Below are positions 45,425 to 56,271 of a stretch of DNA of 64,000 nucleotides, in pieces. The translations under genes were made by a program, and so were the position numbers. The notes under the pieces are model-generated. The model ran no database searches. It saw only the letters and a list, made by a program, of their open reading frames with translations, and had not been told where the DNA came from. Source of the DNA: Mesorhabditis belari (Eukaryota; Nematoda; Chromadorea; Rhabditida; Rhabditidae); NCBI GenBank assembly GCA_958450365.1, contig CAUEEP010000211.1, positions 558,001-622,000 on the forward strand, read 5' to 3'. Within the stretch, counting starts at the first letter, position 1, and each line of letters begins with the position of its first letter.

Positions 45425-46397
45425 TTAGCTCAGGATTACAGATCAACAACGGTTACGGGGTCGAGTATTTGAAAATTTGAAAGATTTGAAGGTTTTGAAA
45501 GATCTTGAAGAATTCAGTGCACCAGAAAGGATTCCTTTTTGAGAGGAGGCTAAAGTTTAAAAAATGTTATTCATTTTTGAGGTACTTGACATTTCAGGTC
45601 AAGAAAGGAATGGAAAGCAATTAAGAGAGTTGGAAGAAGTGGAAAGGAAAAGGAGGAGGAGAGGAAGAGAAGAGAAGAGGAAGAGAAGAGGAAGAGAAGG
45701 GGAAGAGAAGAGAAGAGGAAGAGAAGAGGAAGAGAAGGGGAAGAAGTTTATGGATTAAGGAAAGAACTTTTAGATAAGAAATGGACAAGAACAAGGACAA
45801 GAAAGGATCAGGAAAAGGATAAGGATAAGGAAAAGACAAAAAAGGACAAGAAATGGATAAGGAAAGAAGATTTTAACCATTTTAATAAGAATTTATAAGA
45901 ACAGCTCATTTAGTCAGTTTAGTTTTCTTCAAAAAGTCGTTTAGCCCAGGTGCGAAATGAATCAGAAAAAAGAGTGGTGAAAGAGTCGATTTTTCCAATA
46001 AAAGTCAGTGCTAGTTGCAGAAAAAGAATGAATTGGTCGATCCGATAAAAACAGGCGCGTCGGGGAAAGGGATCACTATGAGAGTTTAGGGCCTTTGACC
46101 CCCTCTTCACCTCTTTCCTTTTATCTAACTTTCCTCCATTCCCTCTTCCTTTTCACTCCTTTCCCCTCGTCCATTTGTGGTTTTCTTTATGGCCAGCTCT
46201 GTATCGATGCTCTTTCCCAGACAAAAAAACCCCTCTTTTCCCTCTTTTCCTCACAAAAATCATATTCAAAAAGACCCATTTGACTTTATTTTTTGTAATT
46301 GAAATTGTAATTTGTATTTTTTGTAATAACTTTTAAATTCTATCTGATCTTTTGGCTAAATGCTTTTTATCTAAAGAATTTATACAGAGATTGCAAA
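45425..46397. other. spacer, no gene seen
   Basis: A GAGAAGAGGAAGAG purine tract at 45640-45745 and GGACAAGAAAGGAT units up to 45870, then AT-rich sequence and a C/T-rich stretch at 46100-46250. Confidence 0.5.
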
Positions 46398-46785
46398 GAA
46401 ACTTTGTCTACTGAAATCAACTGCTGCCGAAAGCTACTCAAATCATATCAAAGAAACTTTGTCTACTGAAATCAACTGCTGCCGAAGGCTATTGAAATCA
46501 TTTCAAGGAAACTTTGTCTACTGAAATCAACTGCTGCTGAAGGCTACTGAAGCATATCAAGTGAACTTTGTCTACTGAAATCAACTCCTGCTGAAGGCCT
46601 TTGAAATCATATCAAAGAAACTTTGTCTACTGAAATCAACTCCTGCTGAAGGCCTTTGAAATCATATCAACGAAACTTTAGCTACTGAAATCAACTACTG
46701 CTGAAGGCTATTCAAATCATATCAACGAAACTTTGTCTACTGAAATCAACTCCTGCTGAAGGCCTTTGAAATCATATCAAATTCT
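46398..46785 (+). repeat. 55-bp tandem repeat
   Basis: Seven copies of AACTTTGTCTACTGAAATCAACTSCTGCYGAAGGC... with 54-55 bp spacing (starts near 46401, 46456, 46511, 46565, 46620, 46675, 46730). Confidence 0.9.
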
Positions 46786-47416
46786 GATACCATGAGACTT
46801 ATAAGTAAATCTCGAGAATTTTTCTTAACAGCCTTATTGCTTTAAATATAAATACAAATCTAAGATAAACGTGAAACTAACACTACCAGAAAGCAGACAA
46901 AGTTGACAATGACAATCAAATGACTGACAATTCACTTCAGAACTCGGAAAATGATTCAAGGTTCGATATGAAAATTGAGAAAGAAAAACTAAACTTTGAG
47001 AATAATATGCAAAAAGGTTTTCGTTTCCATTTTTAGATGAAAAGACGAACCGACAAAGGACCAATAGCGAATAGGAATTTCCTCAACAAAGAGGTCAACT
47101 TGAGAATTCCCCTGGGAATCTCATCTGCAATTTTTTGGCCCACTTTTTGCCCACTTTTTTTGAACACTATTTTACTGAAAAGGTAGCTTTTATGGTTGAT
47201 ATGAAACTATCAAAAGTGAAAAGTGAAAAGCCTGTAAATGATTTCAAAATTTTGCTGTAAGAATGGGTTAGACTATCCCAGAGAAAGAACGCACAAAATT
47301 TACTCTGTGCATTTTATAAACAACTATTTATTTCACCAACCATAAAAAAGAATGAAAGAAATAGTTTTAGATTCGTTTGTTTATAATTAAACTTTTGATT
47401 GTAAGAAGAATTACAC
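46786..47416. other. AT-rich spacer, no gene seen
   Basis: The piece 47297-47355 (GTGCATTTTATAAACAACTATTT...AAAAAAGAATG) is repeated at 47712-47760, on the other side of the acidic-tail exons, framing them with a direct repeat. Confidence 0.5.
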
Positions 47417-47708
47417 TCAATTAAACCAATTTCTGATGTCTTCTTCCTCGTCGTCCTCTTCCTCGTCGTCCTCTTCCTCGTCGTCCTCTTCCTCGTCGTC
47501 CTCTTCCTCGTCGTTCTCTTCCTCGTCGTTCTCTTCCTCGTCGTTCTCTTCCTCGTCGTCCTCTTCGTGTGCTGCCGAAGGCTTCTGAAAAAAAGGGGGA
47601 ATGTAGTAGGGAAAAAAAAGTAGTATAATGAAATGGCAAATAGTTTTACCTTTTTCGCGGGACCAGGCTGCTCGTCATCGGAAGTCGCTTCAGCTTCAGC
47701 GAATTTAC
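47417..47708 (-). CDS. 3' exons of a protein with an acidic C-terminal tail
   Basis: The terminal exon 47417-47584 (after TTTTTTCAG) encodes KPSAAHEEDDEEENDEEEND with several more DDEEE units, ending DIRNWFN. The exon before it (47650 to about 47700) ends before GTAAAA and encodes ATSDDEQPGPAKK. Such tails occur on HMG-box proteins, histone chaperones and nucleolar proteins. No further upstream exon is visible because a repeat begins at once, so this is a fragment or pseudogene of an unidentified gene. The 15-bp CTCTTCCTCGTCGTC repeat underlies the tail. Confidence 0.5.
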
Positions 47709-48780
47709 CGTGTGCATTTTATAAACAACTATTTCTTTCACCACCCATAAAAAAGAATGTCCATTAAACAGGGTTCACGGTGCATAAGACCTCTCCCCAA
47801 GATGACAAGCTTTACCTGTGCCGTCTCCAAACCTTCTATCATCTTGGGGGGAGGTCTTATGCGCTATGAATTGCTAAGGATCATGGCAGCGGATGTTCTC
47901 CGTGCGCCTGAGTCAGAACAAGACTTGGTAAAATCCCAATCTGAAGTCCTGAAGAGCAGGATTCATAGCGCATCAGACCTCCCCCCAAGATGACAACAAG
48001 CTTTATCAACAATTTATAGTAAGTCTTCAAGTAGAAGTTTCTTCTGAAAATGAATTGTGAGAATGAAAATGAAACTTGACGAGCTTTTAAGTAAATCAAT
48101 TGTACTATCTAACAAAGAGGCTATTTGTTTTTTGTTCGTTTGTGCGTTTATCGGATTTCAAAGCTATAGTAAGTGTCTGTTTTGCATATAAGCTTTGACT
48201 TTGACATGTAAAATTGTATTGTAACGTACTACTGAGTGTACATTTATGCTCGAAATGAGAAAGCACATCTTTTCCAGTGCACCAATTCAACTTTAAACTC
48301 AAATATGTTTGGATTGAGGTGTCGAATTGAGACATTGTTGAGATCATTAGATGCGTCAAGTCTTTCTCTATCGATTCGTATAAAAACTAATGAAATTGGC
48401 CTCTCATAATCCTTTTTTAGCGCTAAATTTCAGTGTGACAATATGGTATGATTTAAGTAAATCAATTGTACTATCTAACAATGAGAAATAAGAAAAGGCT
48501 AGAAAAGGCCAACCTTTTCAAATAATCCTCTCCAGAAATAGCAGTCGATAATAATATGATAACAGTAGACACAAATCGTTCAGCGGATTTCCGAGATGAG
48601 AATGTCCGTTAAACAATGGTTCACAGCGCATAAGACCTCCCCCCAAGATGACAAGCTTTATCTGTGCCGTCTCAGAACCTTTTGTCATCTTGGGGGGGGG
48701 AGGTCTTTCTCTATCGACTATTATAAAACTATAGAAATTGGCCTCTCACAATCCTTTTTTAGCGCTAAATTTCAGTGTTG
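47709..48780. repeat. dispersed repeats and hairpins
   Basis: Full copies of the CATAGCGCATAAGACCTCCCCCCAAGATGACAA hairpin family at 47781-47872 and 48622-48712 (the latter lacking its last bases), one arm at 47968-48010. The segment 48345-48455 (TCTTTCTCTATCGA...GCTAAATTTCAGTGT) is repeated at 48710-48790. Confidence 0.75.
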
Positions 48781-48987
48781 AAATATGGTATGATCGCGGT
48801 GTTCTCGATTCATTCTCAAGTGAATGTTTTCGTCATGTTATTCGCCACAAAATCCTATCGCTTAGTAATGGGAAAAGCTTTGGGATTTTTGCCGAAACCT
48901 CTCAAATCATTGGGAATCTCTACCGTAACCAAATCAAATCAACAATCGGCTAAAGAAAGAGGTTCAAAATTAGCATACAGCATTTAG
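48781..48987 (+). pseudogene. last exon of a serpentine receptor-like gene, fragment
   Basis: After TTTCAG the frame reads GMIAVFSIHSQVNVFVMLFA then TKSYRLVMGKALGF and a Ser/Lys-rich tail to a TAG. A hydrophobic helix followed by TKSYR resembles helix seven plus the PYR-type end of nematode chemoreceptors of the Str/Srh groups. No upstream receptor exon is present; a duplicated repeat lies there instead. Treated as a fragment. Confidence 0.4.
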
Positions 48988-49459
48988 ATTCACATTTAAA
49001 ATTTGGCGATAAATTTTCATTGAAAGTTTATTCGTTTTTCTTTCACAGTATCACAGTGAAATACCCGTTTAGAAATGAAAATTGATTTCATTTTATGAAT
49101 TTAAAGTTGGATCTAGTCTATTCTAAGCTCTTCTAATATCAGATCAAAGATTCCCCATAAAGCCATGAAGCCAACTGCCATGAAATCTCATAGATGGAAG
49201 GATACACCATGATAAGGCACGACTCCCGGGGTAAACCCTAGCCTAGTGACTTCCACCATGGCACATTTAATATCAAATTAAATAAATAAAGCTTATTGCA
49301 ATGGTTATTAGATTATTCAAAGCTCTTCTAATATCATATTAAAGATTCCAATTCATCGTAGAAAGCAACCTTTTTTGATCGTTAACATCAAAGCATTCAG
49401 AAGTGAGTACAAAAGAAATGAAAAGCTTTTATTATATTCAAATTTCATTCAACAATATT
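48988..49459. other. AT-rich spacer, no gene seen
   Basis: No exon supported. It is the 3' side of two converging receptor fragments. Confidence 0.45.
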
Positions 49460-49920
49460 TCATTGTGTCACTGGTTCGGTGGTTTTCACAGCTGACGAAT
49501 TATCTTCATGTTTTTGCGATTGATGTGCTGACGTTGACGTGATTTGTGTCGTTTTTGTGGATATTCTACTTTTCCTGGAATTGAGCATTTCAAAAAGTGA
49601 AATCAATTTGAAATGTTTGCCATTTGTTGACGATCACTTTTCGATAATCTTTAATGAAATAAGACATCGATATTGCGTCCATTAGTGGGTACATCGAGAC
49701 TGGGACTAGCACCCAGCTGCACCTGAAATTTTGACGAATTTTCGATGGAAATTTGCATTCAAAGGCCAGTCTCAAACTTCTTAAAAGTCTTCTTTTCAGC
49801 TTACACGATCTCAACGATACTTTAGACAAGAGATTTGCAATAGATTCGATCAAATATTTCAATCAAAACTTACCACGGTCCAATATAGATTCCATTGAAA
49901 GCACAAAAATGAGTGAGTAA
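49460..49920 (-). pseudogene. 3' part of a serpentine chemoreceptor gene
   Basis: The minus-strand piece at about 49630-49735 encodes WVLVPVSMYPLMDAISMSYF then IKDYRK, the helix-seven and DYR ending common in Str-superfamily receptors (proline, then aspartate, then YR). A last exon 49460-49574 gives a Ser/Thr/Gln-rich cytoplasmic tail ending EPVTQ. Another likely exon near 49874-49920 ends GIYIGPW. The first six helices are missing: a dispersed repeat starts at 49944. Therefore truncated, probably not functional. Confidence 0.5.
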
Positions 49921-49943
49921 ACAAGGCACACCTTCCATCACAT

Positions 49944-50700
49944 CACGATGAGATCTTGTGAGGGATTTGAGTGTTGAGCTTCTGCAAAAGCTTCGAAACC
50001 GTAAAATAGTCATCAACTCGGCTCGCCCGGGTGCACTACTATTAGAGAAAATCCGGGATTGGCCAGATGGCCGTCCGGTTCATAGCGCATAAGACCTCCC
50101 CCCAAGATGACAACAAGTTTTACCAACAATTTATAGTAAGTCTTCAAGTAGAAGTTTCTTCTGACCTTTCTTCTGAAAATGAACTGTGAGAATGAAAATT
50201 GTCAGAACTTGACCAGCTTTTAAGCAAATCAATTGTACTATCTAACAAGAAAGGCTAACCTTTTCAAATAATCCTCTCTAGAAATAGCAGTCGATAATAA
50301 TATGATAACAGTAGACACAAATCGTTCAGCGGATTTCCGAGATGAGAATGTCCATTAAACAATGGTTCACAGCGCATAAGACCTCCCCCCAAGATGACAA
50401 CAAGCTTTACCTGTGCCGTCTCAGAACCTTTTGTCATCTTGGGGGGGAGGTCTTATGCGCTATGATGCTATGAGTAATGCTTTCTTAAAAGTGTTTACAT
50501 TTGAAATATCTCTAATATGGAATGAAAGATCATTTCAACTATCAACTTAGAGAAAAAAAATTTCTAGCTCATTTACACAAAACTATTTATTTATGCAGAA
50601 GAAAAGACCCTCATCTAGCTTCGGATCGTTTGTTTATGAGAGAAAGTAAATCTAAAATACCGTATTTTCTGTAATAGTAGCGCAGTCTTCTAATAGTAGC
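49944..50700. repeat. dispersed repeats abutting the receptor fragment
   Basis: A copy of the GATGAGATCT...GTGCACTACTATTAGAG family (49944-50081), one arm of the CATAGCGCATAAGACC hairpin (50077-50120) and a complete hairpin (50364-50462: CAGCGCATAAGACCTCCCCCC ... GGGGGGAGGTCTTATGCGC). The block 50140-50360 duplicates 48015-48070 and 48520-48610. Near 50655-50710 are TAATAGTAGCGCAGTCT repeats. Confidence 0.8.
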
Positions 50701-50711
50701 GCAGTCTGTAA

Positions 50712-51300
50712 TAAGGTGCGTTGCAAAATGATAGGACCACCCCTAAATTTTACATTTTTTGGCTATGAAATTTAATAAGGCAAAATAGCTTTTAAATCCT
50801 AGAAATATATACAAAAATAGGCATCTATACCATTTTTAACATTATCTGAACAAATTGCAACAAAATTATAACATTTTCTTTATTTCACACCTGTTGCGAA
50901 ATGATAGGACCACATAAAAAATAGCAATAAATTTGAGAATAAACAAAAGAAAAACGAATGAAAAGTTCATTAATAATCAATAGATGCTCCCTTTTTCTCG
51001 ATGACGTCGAGTAGTCGACTTTTCATCGAGTTCACTAAGTTTTGAAGCGTTTGTGGTGGAATTGACGTTCAAGCTTGCAAAATTGCTTTTTTGAGTTGCG
51101 AAATCGTGTCATAAGTCTTTCCATTAGCATAAATATTCCTCACGAGGATGCCCCATAAGTTTTCCATTGGGTTTAAGTCCGGTGAGCAGGCAGGCCATTC
51201 GAGAAAATCGATGTTGTGACGTTCCAGAAAAGCTTTAGTGGATTGGCTCACATGAATTGAAGCATTATCCTGTTGAAAAATATAGTGTTTCCCTCGATTT
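50712..51300 (-). pseudogene. truncated Tc1/Tc3-type transposon
   Basis: One end has GTTGCAAAATGATAGGACCAC (50720) and a second copy of the site inside (GTTGCGAAATGATAGGACCAC, 50893), as in Tc3-like ends with two transposase-binding sites. The minus-strand frame gives [18 protein letters not shown] and [16 protein letters not shown], i.e. the second D and the E of a DD34E transposase. The N-terminal half and the other end are missing; sequence of a CUB-domain gene starts immediately after. Confidence 0.85.
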
Positions 51301-51334
51301 TGTGCTATGATACCGTAATGACTAAAGGTTACAG

Positions 51335-52637
51335 TAATCCGGCAACCAATTCAGCATGTAGTCCTTCGTAAGAATCCAAATTCTTAACTCAAAAAATCTC
51401 CAGGATGCGGCGGTGAATTGGAAGCTGAGCGAACAGCCGGTTATATCTATTCCCATGCATCGTACAGTGACAGTAATTATCGACCAACAGCTGATTGTCA
51501 ATGGAAAATGAAGGCGACATCCGGGAAAGGAGTTCGATTGAAAGTGCGGCGGTTTAAATAGAGAATCTTTTTAAGTATCAGAAAACAAAAATCGATTAAT
51601 TTACGAACTTTGAATTCAGTTTCACGCTTTCCACCTCGAAACAGACAGCTCTTGTCAATACGATTATGTCGAGGTTTATGATGGAGGAGAGGCCAAAGAT
51701 GAGAAACTTTTTGGACGCTTTTGCTCGGATACGGTAAGAGGGACAGAAAAGAGAATGAAATGGGAAATTGAGGATAATAAAAGGATTGTTTCAAAGAGCC
51801 TAGTCTGGGTTTTGATCTTGTCTTTGTTAGAAACTTGGTCCACAAAGGTGGCTCACCAAAAGTCGGGCCTGAATCTGGACTGGATTTGGCTTAACTTCTG
51901 GGCAGTTATGTTAACTCCGCCCCTTCTTCAATCCGTTTGCCATTGGCAGTCTAATTTCACTCGTATCTTAACCAGATTTGTTTTTAAAGTGCTGAATTTC
52001 TTTTTATTCGATAGAAAATTGGATTTCGAGTCGAATGAAAGTAAATTCAACGTTTTCAAATCACTAGATTTCACTAGATTTCAAGGTTTACTTTAAACAT
52101 GTTTAAAGCTAGCCTAAACTTGTTTAAAGTTAACCTAAACCTGTTTAAAGCTTAACTTTAAATTTGTTTAAAGTTTACCATTTGACTCCTAAAGCTCATC
52201 ATGATTCTCTCAGATTCCCGACGAGTTGATCAGCACGGAAAGTGAGATGCTTTTAGTTTTGCACACGGATGACAGTGTTGAAGAGAAGGTGAGTAGATTT
52301 GAAACATACTTAGGCTTCTAAAAGATGAATAATTTGTAAAACTAAGGTAATCTCGGTCAGATTAAATCATTTTGATCCAAGGTTTGATGCGAAAAAAGGA
52401 AAACGGATAGATAGTTTGCTTAGATATAGTTTGATTGTTTGCTCAATTTTTGCCTAAACATTGGATCCTTTAAAAGTCATCGTAATTTGAAAAGTGTTGT
52501 CTGTTTGAACACATCAATCCTTTCTTTCTTTTCAGGGTTTCGTTGCCGAGTATGCAGAGTGGACAAAGGGTGGAAAGAGGCCGATTGGACGTGTGAAAGA
52601 GACAATAAAACGCACTGATATTCTTAATAAAGAATAA
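51335..52637 (+). CDS. CUB-domain protein, 5'-truncated
   Basis: In-phase exons 51335-51367, 51404-51543, 51620-51733, 52214-52288 and 52536-52637. Together they form one CUB domain: [61 protein letters not shown], then [20 protein letters not shown] and GFVAEYAEW, with the four expected cysteines in order (one replaced near LFGRFC by the usual FCG-like FCS). A basic tail ends at a TAA. CUB domains mediate extracellular protein contacts, often at the C-terminus of astacin proteases. No signal peptide or upstream domain is visible because the Tc1 fragment sits there. The last exon and its intron are duplicated at 58.3-58.7 kb. Confidence 0.75.
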
Positions 52638-53010
52638 ATTGTTGAATTCTGATTTGAATTGAAACTTTTTGAGTTTTTTAAAAGAAAATTGATTTTTTCG
52701 CTAAATAAACCTTTTCTCCACCGATAATCCAAAGATTTTTCTTGTCTGAATAATAACCACTCGCCTTCTTTGACTCGTTAATGCACTTGATTCTTTCCAA
52801 GGACTCTGACTCTTTAGCTGCCTCTTTAGTGACTGCCCGTTCTCATAAGACTTTCTAAATGGTAGGACTGCCAAGAAGTAGAATTTTTGTGTTAGCCAGG
52901 TTCTTTTCGTTGCCTTGAAATAAGACAAGATTTTATTGCTCGTTTGCCTTTTTGAAACTCACTTCAAAAGCTCTGAAAGCTTCAAAAGATGTTAAGCCGT
53001 ACAAATTCAG
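52638..53010. other. spacer before the RING gene
   Basis: 3' flank of the CUB gene (to about 52725 duplicated at 58.74 kb), then unique sequence ending in the ACAAATTCAG acceptor right before the next ATG. Confidence 0.5.
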
Positions 53011-55276
53011 ATGAGCGAATCGAACGACACGAATAATGTGAGGGTGTTTGACTCGCTAAAGTGTTGGAACTGCAGGGAAACAGTCATTGGAGAGATGGGC
53101 GCTGACGGGAAAGTTCAGGTGTGTGGAGAGAGGAGGGCCAATCGTTAAATAGAGAAAGTGATAGTAGGGCTATTAACAAAAAAGAGTTTTTACCAAGGGG
53201 AATCGAATCAGATCGATGCCGAACGAAAGCCCGGCACACTAACCACCATCGGCCCTTGTGCAAGCTCTGAGTGAATCGATCTCATATCGTGGCGGTGAGA
53301 CATTCAGATCAGACAATCCCGTCCACTGGATTGTCCACGTCTCTTTAGAGATTTAGAGACAATATACTGACTCTGATTCGATTCAGATCTCACCTGATTC
53401 AATACAGATAAGACAGTGACAGTATTTTTTATATTTTACAAGCCCTTCGGCCTATAAAGTAGCTCCAAGCTAGTCCGTTTTTTGCTTTATAATTATGTTT
53501 ACTGTAAAAATGGGATAGGCTACTTTGCGCCATTTTATTTGCGCAACTGGGTCATTTGCGCAACTAGGTCTTTTGTGTAACACGCCATAACTTTCTTTTT
53601 AAGTCGGCCAATCTTTATGATTTTGGTGTTATTTTGTTGCACTTATTGAAATCTACAAAATGACACCAAAATCATAAAGATTGGCTGACTTAGAAGAAAG
53701 TTATGGCGAGTTGCGCAAACGACCCAGTTACGCAAACGACCCAGTTACGCAAATGACCCTGTTGCGCAAATAAAATGGCGGAAATGAGCCTATCCCGAAA
53801 AACTAGCAACACATCAATACCATTAGCTTTTCGATTAGCTAAAAAAACGATAAACATTTCTAAATTCAGGGATTCCACCAAACGAGCTGCTCCACGTTCA
53901 TCTGTACTCCGTGCCATGCGCTGAGCCCGCGCGATCGGAAACGAATGCATTTGTGTATCGAAATGAACTGCACCGTTGCTTCGCCGAATGTCAATGCTAT
54001 CTGGTTGAGCATTTTGCTCAGTGACACGGTGAGGCTGAGTCCTGACAAGAACGGGTACATTCTCGCAAAAGCGTTCACAACGCCGAAATGCCCGACTTGT
54101 GACGAGGGCTTCTCGGCCGCGATCCCAAAACGGCATCCGGTTGTTTTGACAAAGTGTGGACACACAATTTGCAGGGGATGCTCGGAGCGACTCCATCCCC
54201 AAAACCCTCGGGGTCATAGGGATGAAGTCGAGGCACAACAAGTGCTGTGCCCGGGTTGCAACACCGCTAGCAACAAGTGGAATTGTCAACGGGATCAAAT
54301 CCTATTCGAGCTTCTCAACGATGTGGAGGCTGATAAAGAGGTCAAATCAATTCGAGTGCACTCGTTCGACTCGTTGAAATGTTGGAGTTGCGCACAACCA
54401 GCACTTGGCAACTGTAAATTGGGTGCAAACGGAGAACTTCAAGGGGTCTACCAAATGAAATGTGTGACAGCGTTTCTCTGTGGTCGATGCGTTGTCAGTG
54501 GTCCAAAGCGACGCCAACGAATGCATGTATGTAGTGAGACGGCTTGTGCCTCGGTCCGGCTAAGTCCCTACTCAATTTGGGTGAAGCTCGTCGTGGATGG
54601 ATTCGTGAAAGTGAGCTCTGATTGGAGCGCTTACGTAATCGACCAGCCGTTTCCCCAAATTCAATGTCTGATTTGTGCAGTGACTTTCTCGGCATCTCCG
54701 TCAGCTCGAGAACCCATCGATCTCCCATGCGGACACACGGTGTGTCAGGGTTGCTCGGGAAAACTCCTCATAAACGAGACACAAGTCCGGTGTGGAAACT
54801 GTGAAAAAGCAACCAACAGGGATCAGAATCGAAAGAACAAGATCCTTATCGCTTTCCTCAACGAGCTCGACGCCGTTCTAAACAATCCTCAACAAAAGGA
54901 GAGATGTGAGAAATGCGGCGTAGAACATCGATCGAACAAAAGCGTCCACTGCGAGGAGTGCCGGATGACACTGTGTGCCATGTGTTTTCTGATGGAACAT
55001 AGAGAACACGAGTTCACACGATTAGATGGAATAGCCATCGCCTATCAGATCAACGCCTACTCGAAAGCGGTTCCCATTCTTCAGCAAGAAGTCGACACTT
55101 CGATTCAGCTCTTCGAGAATTTGGTCGTCGAGAAGAGAGGGGAATGGCCAGATTGTCAGGAGTTTGGGAATCGATTCGAGGGAATCTCCGAGGAATATTT
55201 CCCTCACTTGCGCGCTTATTGCACCAAATTGAAGCAGCTCTGCGACGAAGCTGCGGGAAATGACATCGAATCATAG
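53011..55276 (+). CDS. double-RING, B-box protein (TRIM-like)
   Basis: Two exons, 53011-53118 and 53870-55276, 504 aa, ATG directly after AAATTCAG. The protein is an internal tandem duplication: each half has a Cys module (FDSLKCWNCRETVIGEMGAD / FDSLKCWSCAQPALGNCKLG), a segment ending in KRMHLC or QRMHVC, and a C3HC4 RING (CPTCDEGF...CGHTICRGC...CPGC; CLICAVTF...CGHTVCQGC...CGNC). A B-box follows (CEKCGVEH...CEECRMTLCAMC...HREHEF) and then a helical C-terminus. RING plus B-box proteins are typically E3 ubiquitin ligases. The first RING has a long insert between its zinc pairs (LHPQNPRGHRDEVEA). The single intron holds a tRNA-like sequence and a palindromic MITE. Confidence 0.88.
53172..53262 (-). 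other. degenerate tRNA-like sequence in the RING-gene intron
   Basis: On the minus strand ATGGTGGTTAGTGTGCCGG (A-box-like) and TGATTCGATTCCCC (good B-box) are present, the CAAGGG/CCCTTG ends can pair, and TTC sits at the anticodon position (Glu-like). The anticodon stem is mismatched. Confidence 0.5.
53512..53798. mobile_element. palindromic MITE, GGGTAGGCTAG family, copy 3
   Basis: Starts ATGGGATAGGCTACTTTGCG, ends with the inverse ...GAGCCTATCCC. Arms carry TTTGCGCAACTGGGTC units and TAACTTTCTTTTTAAGTCGGCC inverses around TGTTGCACTTATTGAAATCTACA, as in the copy at 36651. It lies in the RING-gene intron. Confidence 0.85.
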
Positions 55277-55399
55277 AAAAAATGACAAATTTATCTTTCG
55301 GATTTTGTTTCTGACATTTTATAACACTTTTTGATACAATTCGTTTATGTTCTCACAATTTAAAAGCACAATTTAAATGAATTTTGTAAAGAGAAAACG

Positions 55400-55530
55400 G
55401 ATTTCTTTCCTTCTCTTTCTCTTTCTCTTCTTCTCTCTCTCTCTCTTCTCTTTCTCTTTCTCTTTTCTCTTTCTCTTTCTCTTTCTCTTAATTAGAGAAA
55501 GAAAGAAGAAAGATTTCTCTTAATTAGCAA
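55400..55530 (+). repeat. TCTTTC/TCTCTC pyrimidine tract and inverse
   Basis: CTTTCTCTTTCTC array followed by AATTAGAGAAAGAAAG, giving a small inverted repeat in the 3' flank of the RING gene. Confidence 0.8.
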
Positions 55531-55576
55531 GGAAATTAAGCAAGGAAAATGTTTAAATTCTTTCAAAAAAACATTA

Positions 55577-56271
55577 AAAAGAATCAATTTTCGAGGTGAA
55601 TTCCTTCAACTGGTCAATTCCTTGAGTGGATTGAATAGAGACATTCTCGATTTCGATAGCCACAATGAAAGTAGCTTTGTCGTCTTTAAGAAAATCTAGA
55701 ACTAGAAGAATTTAATTGTTATTTATTAATTGAACCAGAACCAAAACTAGAACCAAAACTTGAGCCAGTCTCCTTTTTAGTCTACTGATTTGAATGTTTT
55801 ATGTAATCATTTCAGTTGATACCAGTGATTTCTATATACTCGATCTCTGACAAGGCTGAGATGGCAATCTCTAATGGTTCACTCAGTAGAGTGTCTACGT
55901 TTTTCCCCTTCACCCCTTTGGCTGGAGTTCGGTGCAATAACTTTTTTTTGTGCAGACAGAATTCAAAATTTTAGTTGTTTTTCTCTTAGTTGGAACACAC
56001 ATAACAATTGTTAATAATATTTTTGATCTATTAGCAAATTCTTTGAACTCCTTGTGCCCCTCTCAAATGATCTAGTTGATGTTATTCTTCAATTCCAAAG
56101 CTTTTACTTTTATTTTCTTGTTTCCCTTTATCAAACCTTCTCAACAAGGAAATCCTCCCATTGAAAAACTTCGAAAAAAATGAGCTCTGAGTCTTCGGGA
56201 GTGAAATGATGTTCAGCAATTTTCACGAGATCATCAACACCAACCTTTTCCGATTTCAACGTGAGTTTAAT
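55577..56271 (-). CDS. small unrecognised gene, two exons seen
   Basis: Minus-strand exon 56137-56271 lies between TTTTAG and GTTTGA and encodes KVGVDDLVKIAEHHFTPEDS then ELIFFEVFQWEDFLVEK. The terminal exon up to about 55695 encodes DDKATFIVAIEIENVSIQST then QGIDQLKEF and ends at a TAA near 55577. Codon quality and splice borders look real, but the two exons as drawn do not join in phase, so an exon or a border is wrong, or the gene is decayed. No family recognised and no start seen. Confidence 0.4.

Noticed and set aside
45162..45480. PEPKPEP, LSLSLS and LRLRLR frames
   Set aside because: Produced by the telomere-like hexamer array; open in all frames.
53690..54298. 202-codon minus-strand frame opposite the RING gene
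   Set aside because: Antisense shadow of the RING coding exon plus MITE sequence; the plus strand has clear Cys/His zinc motifs.
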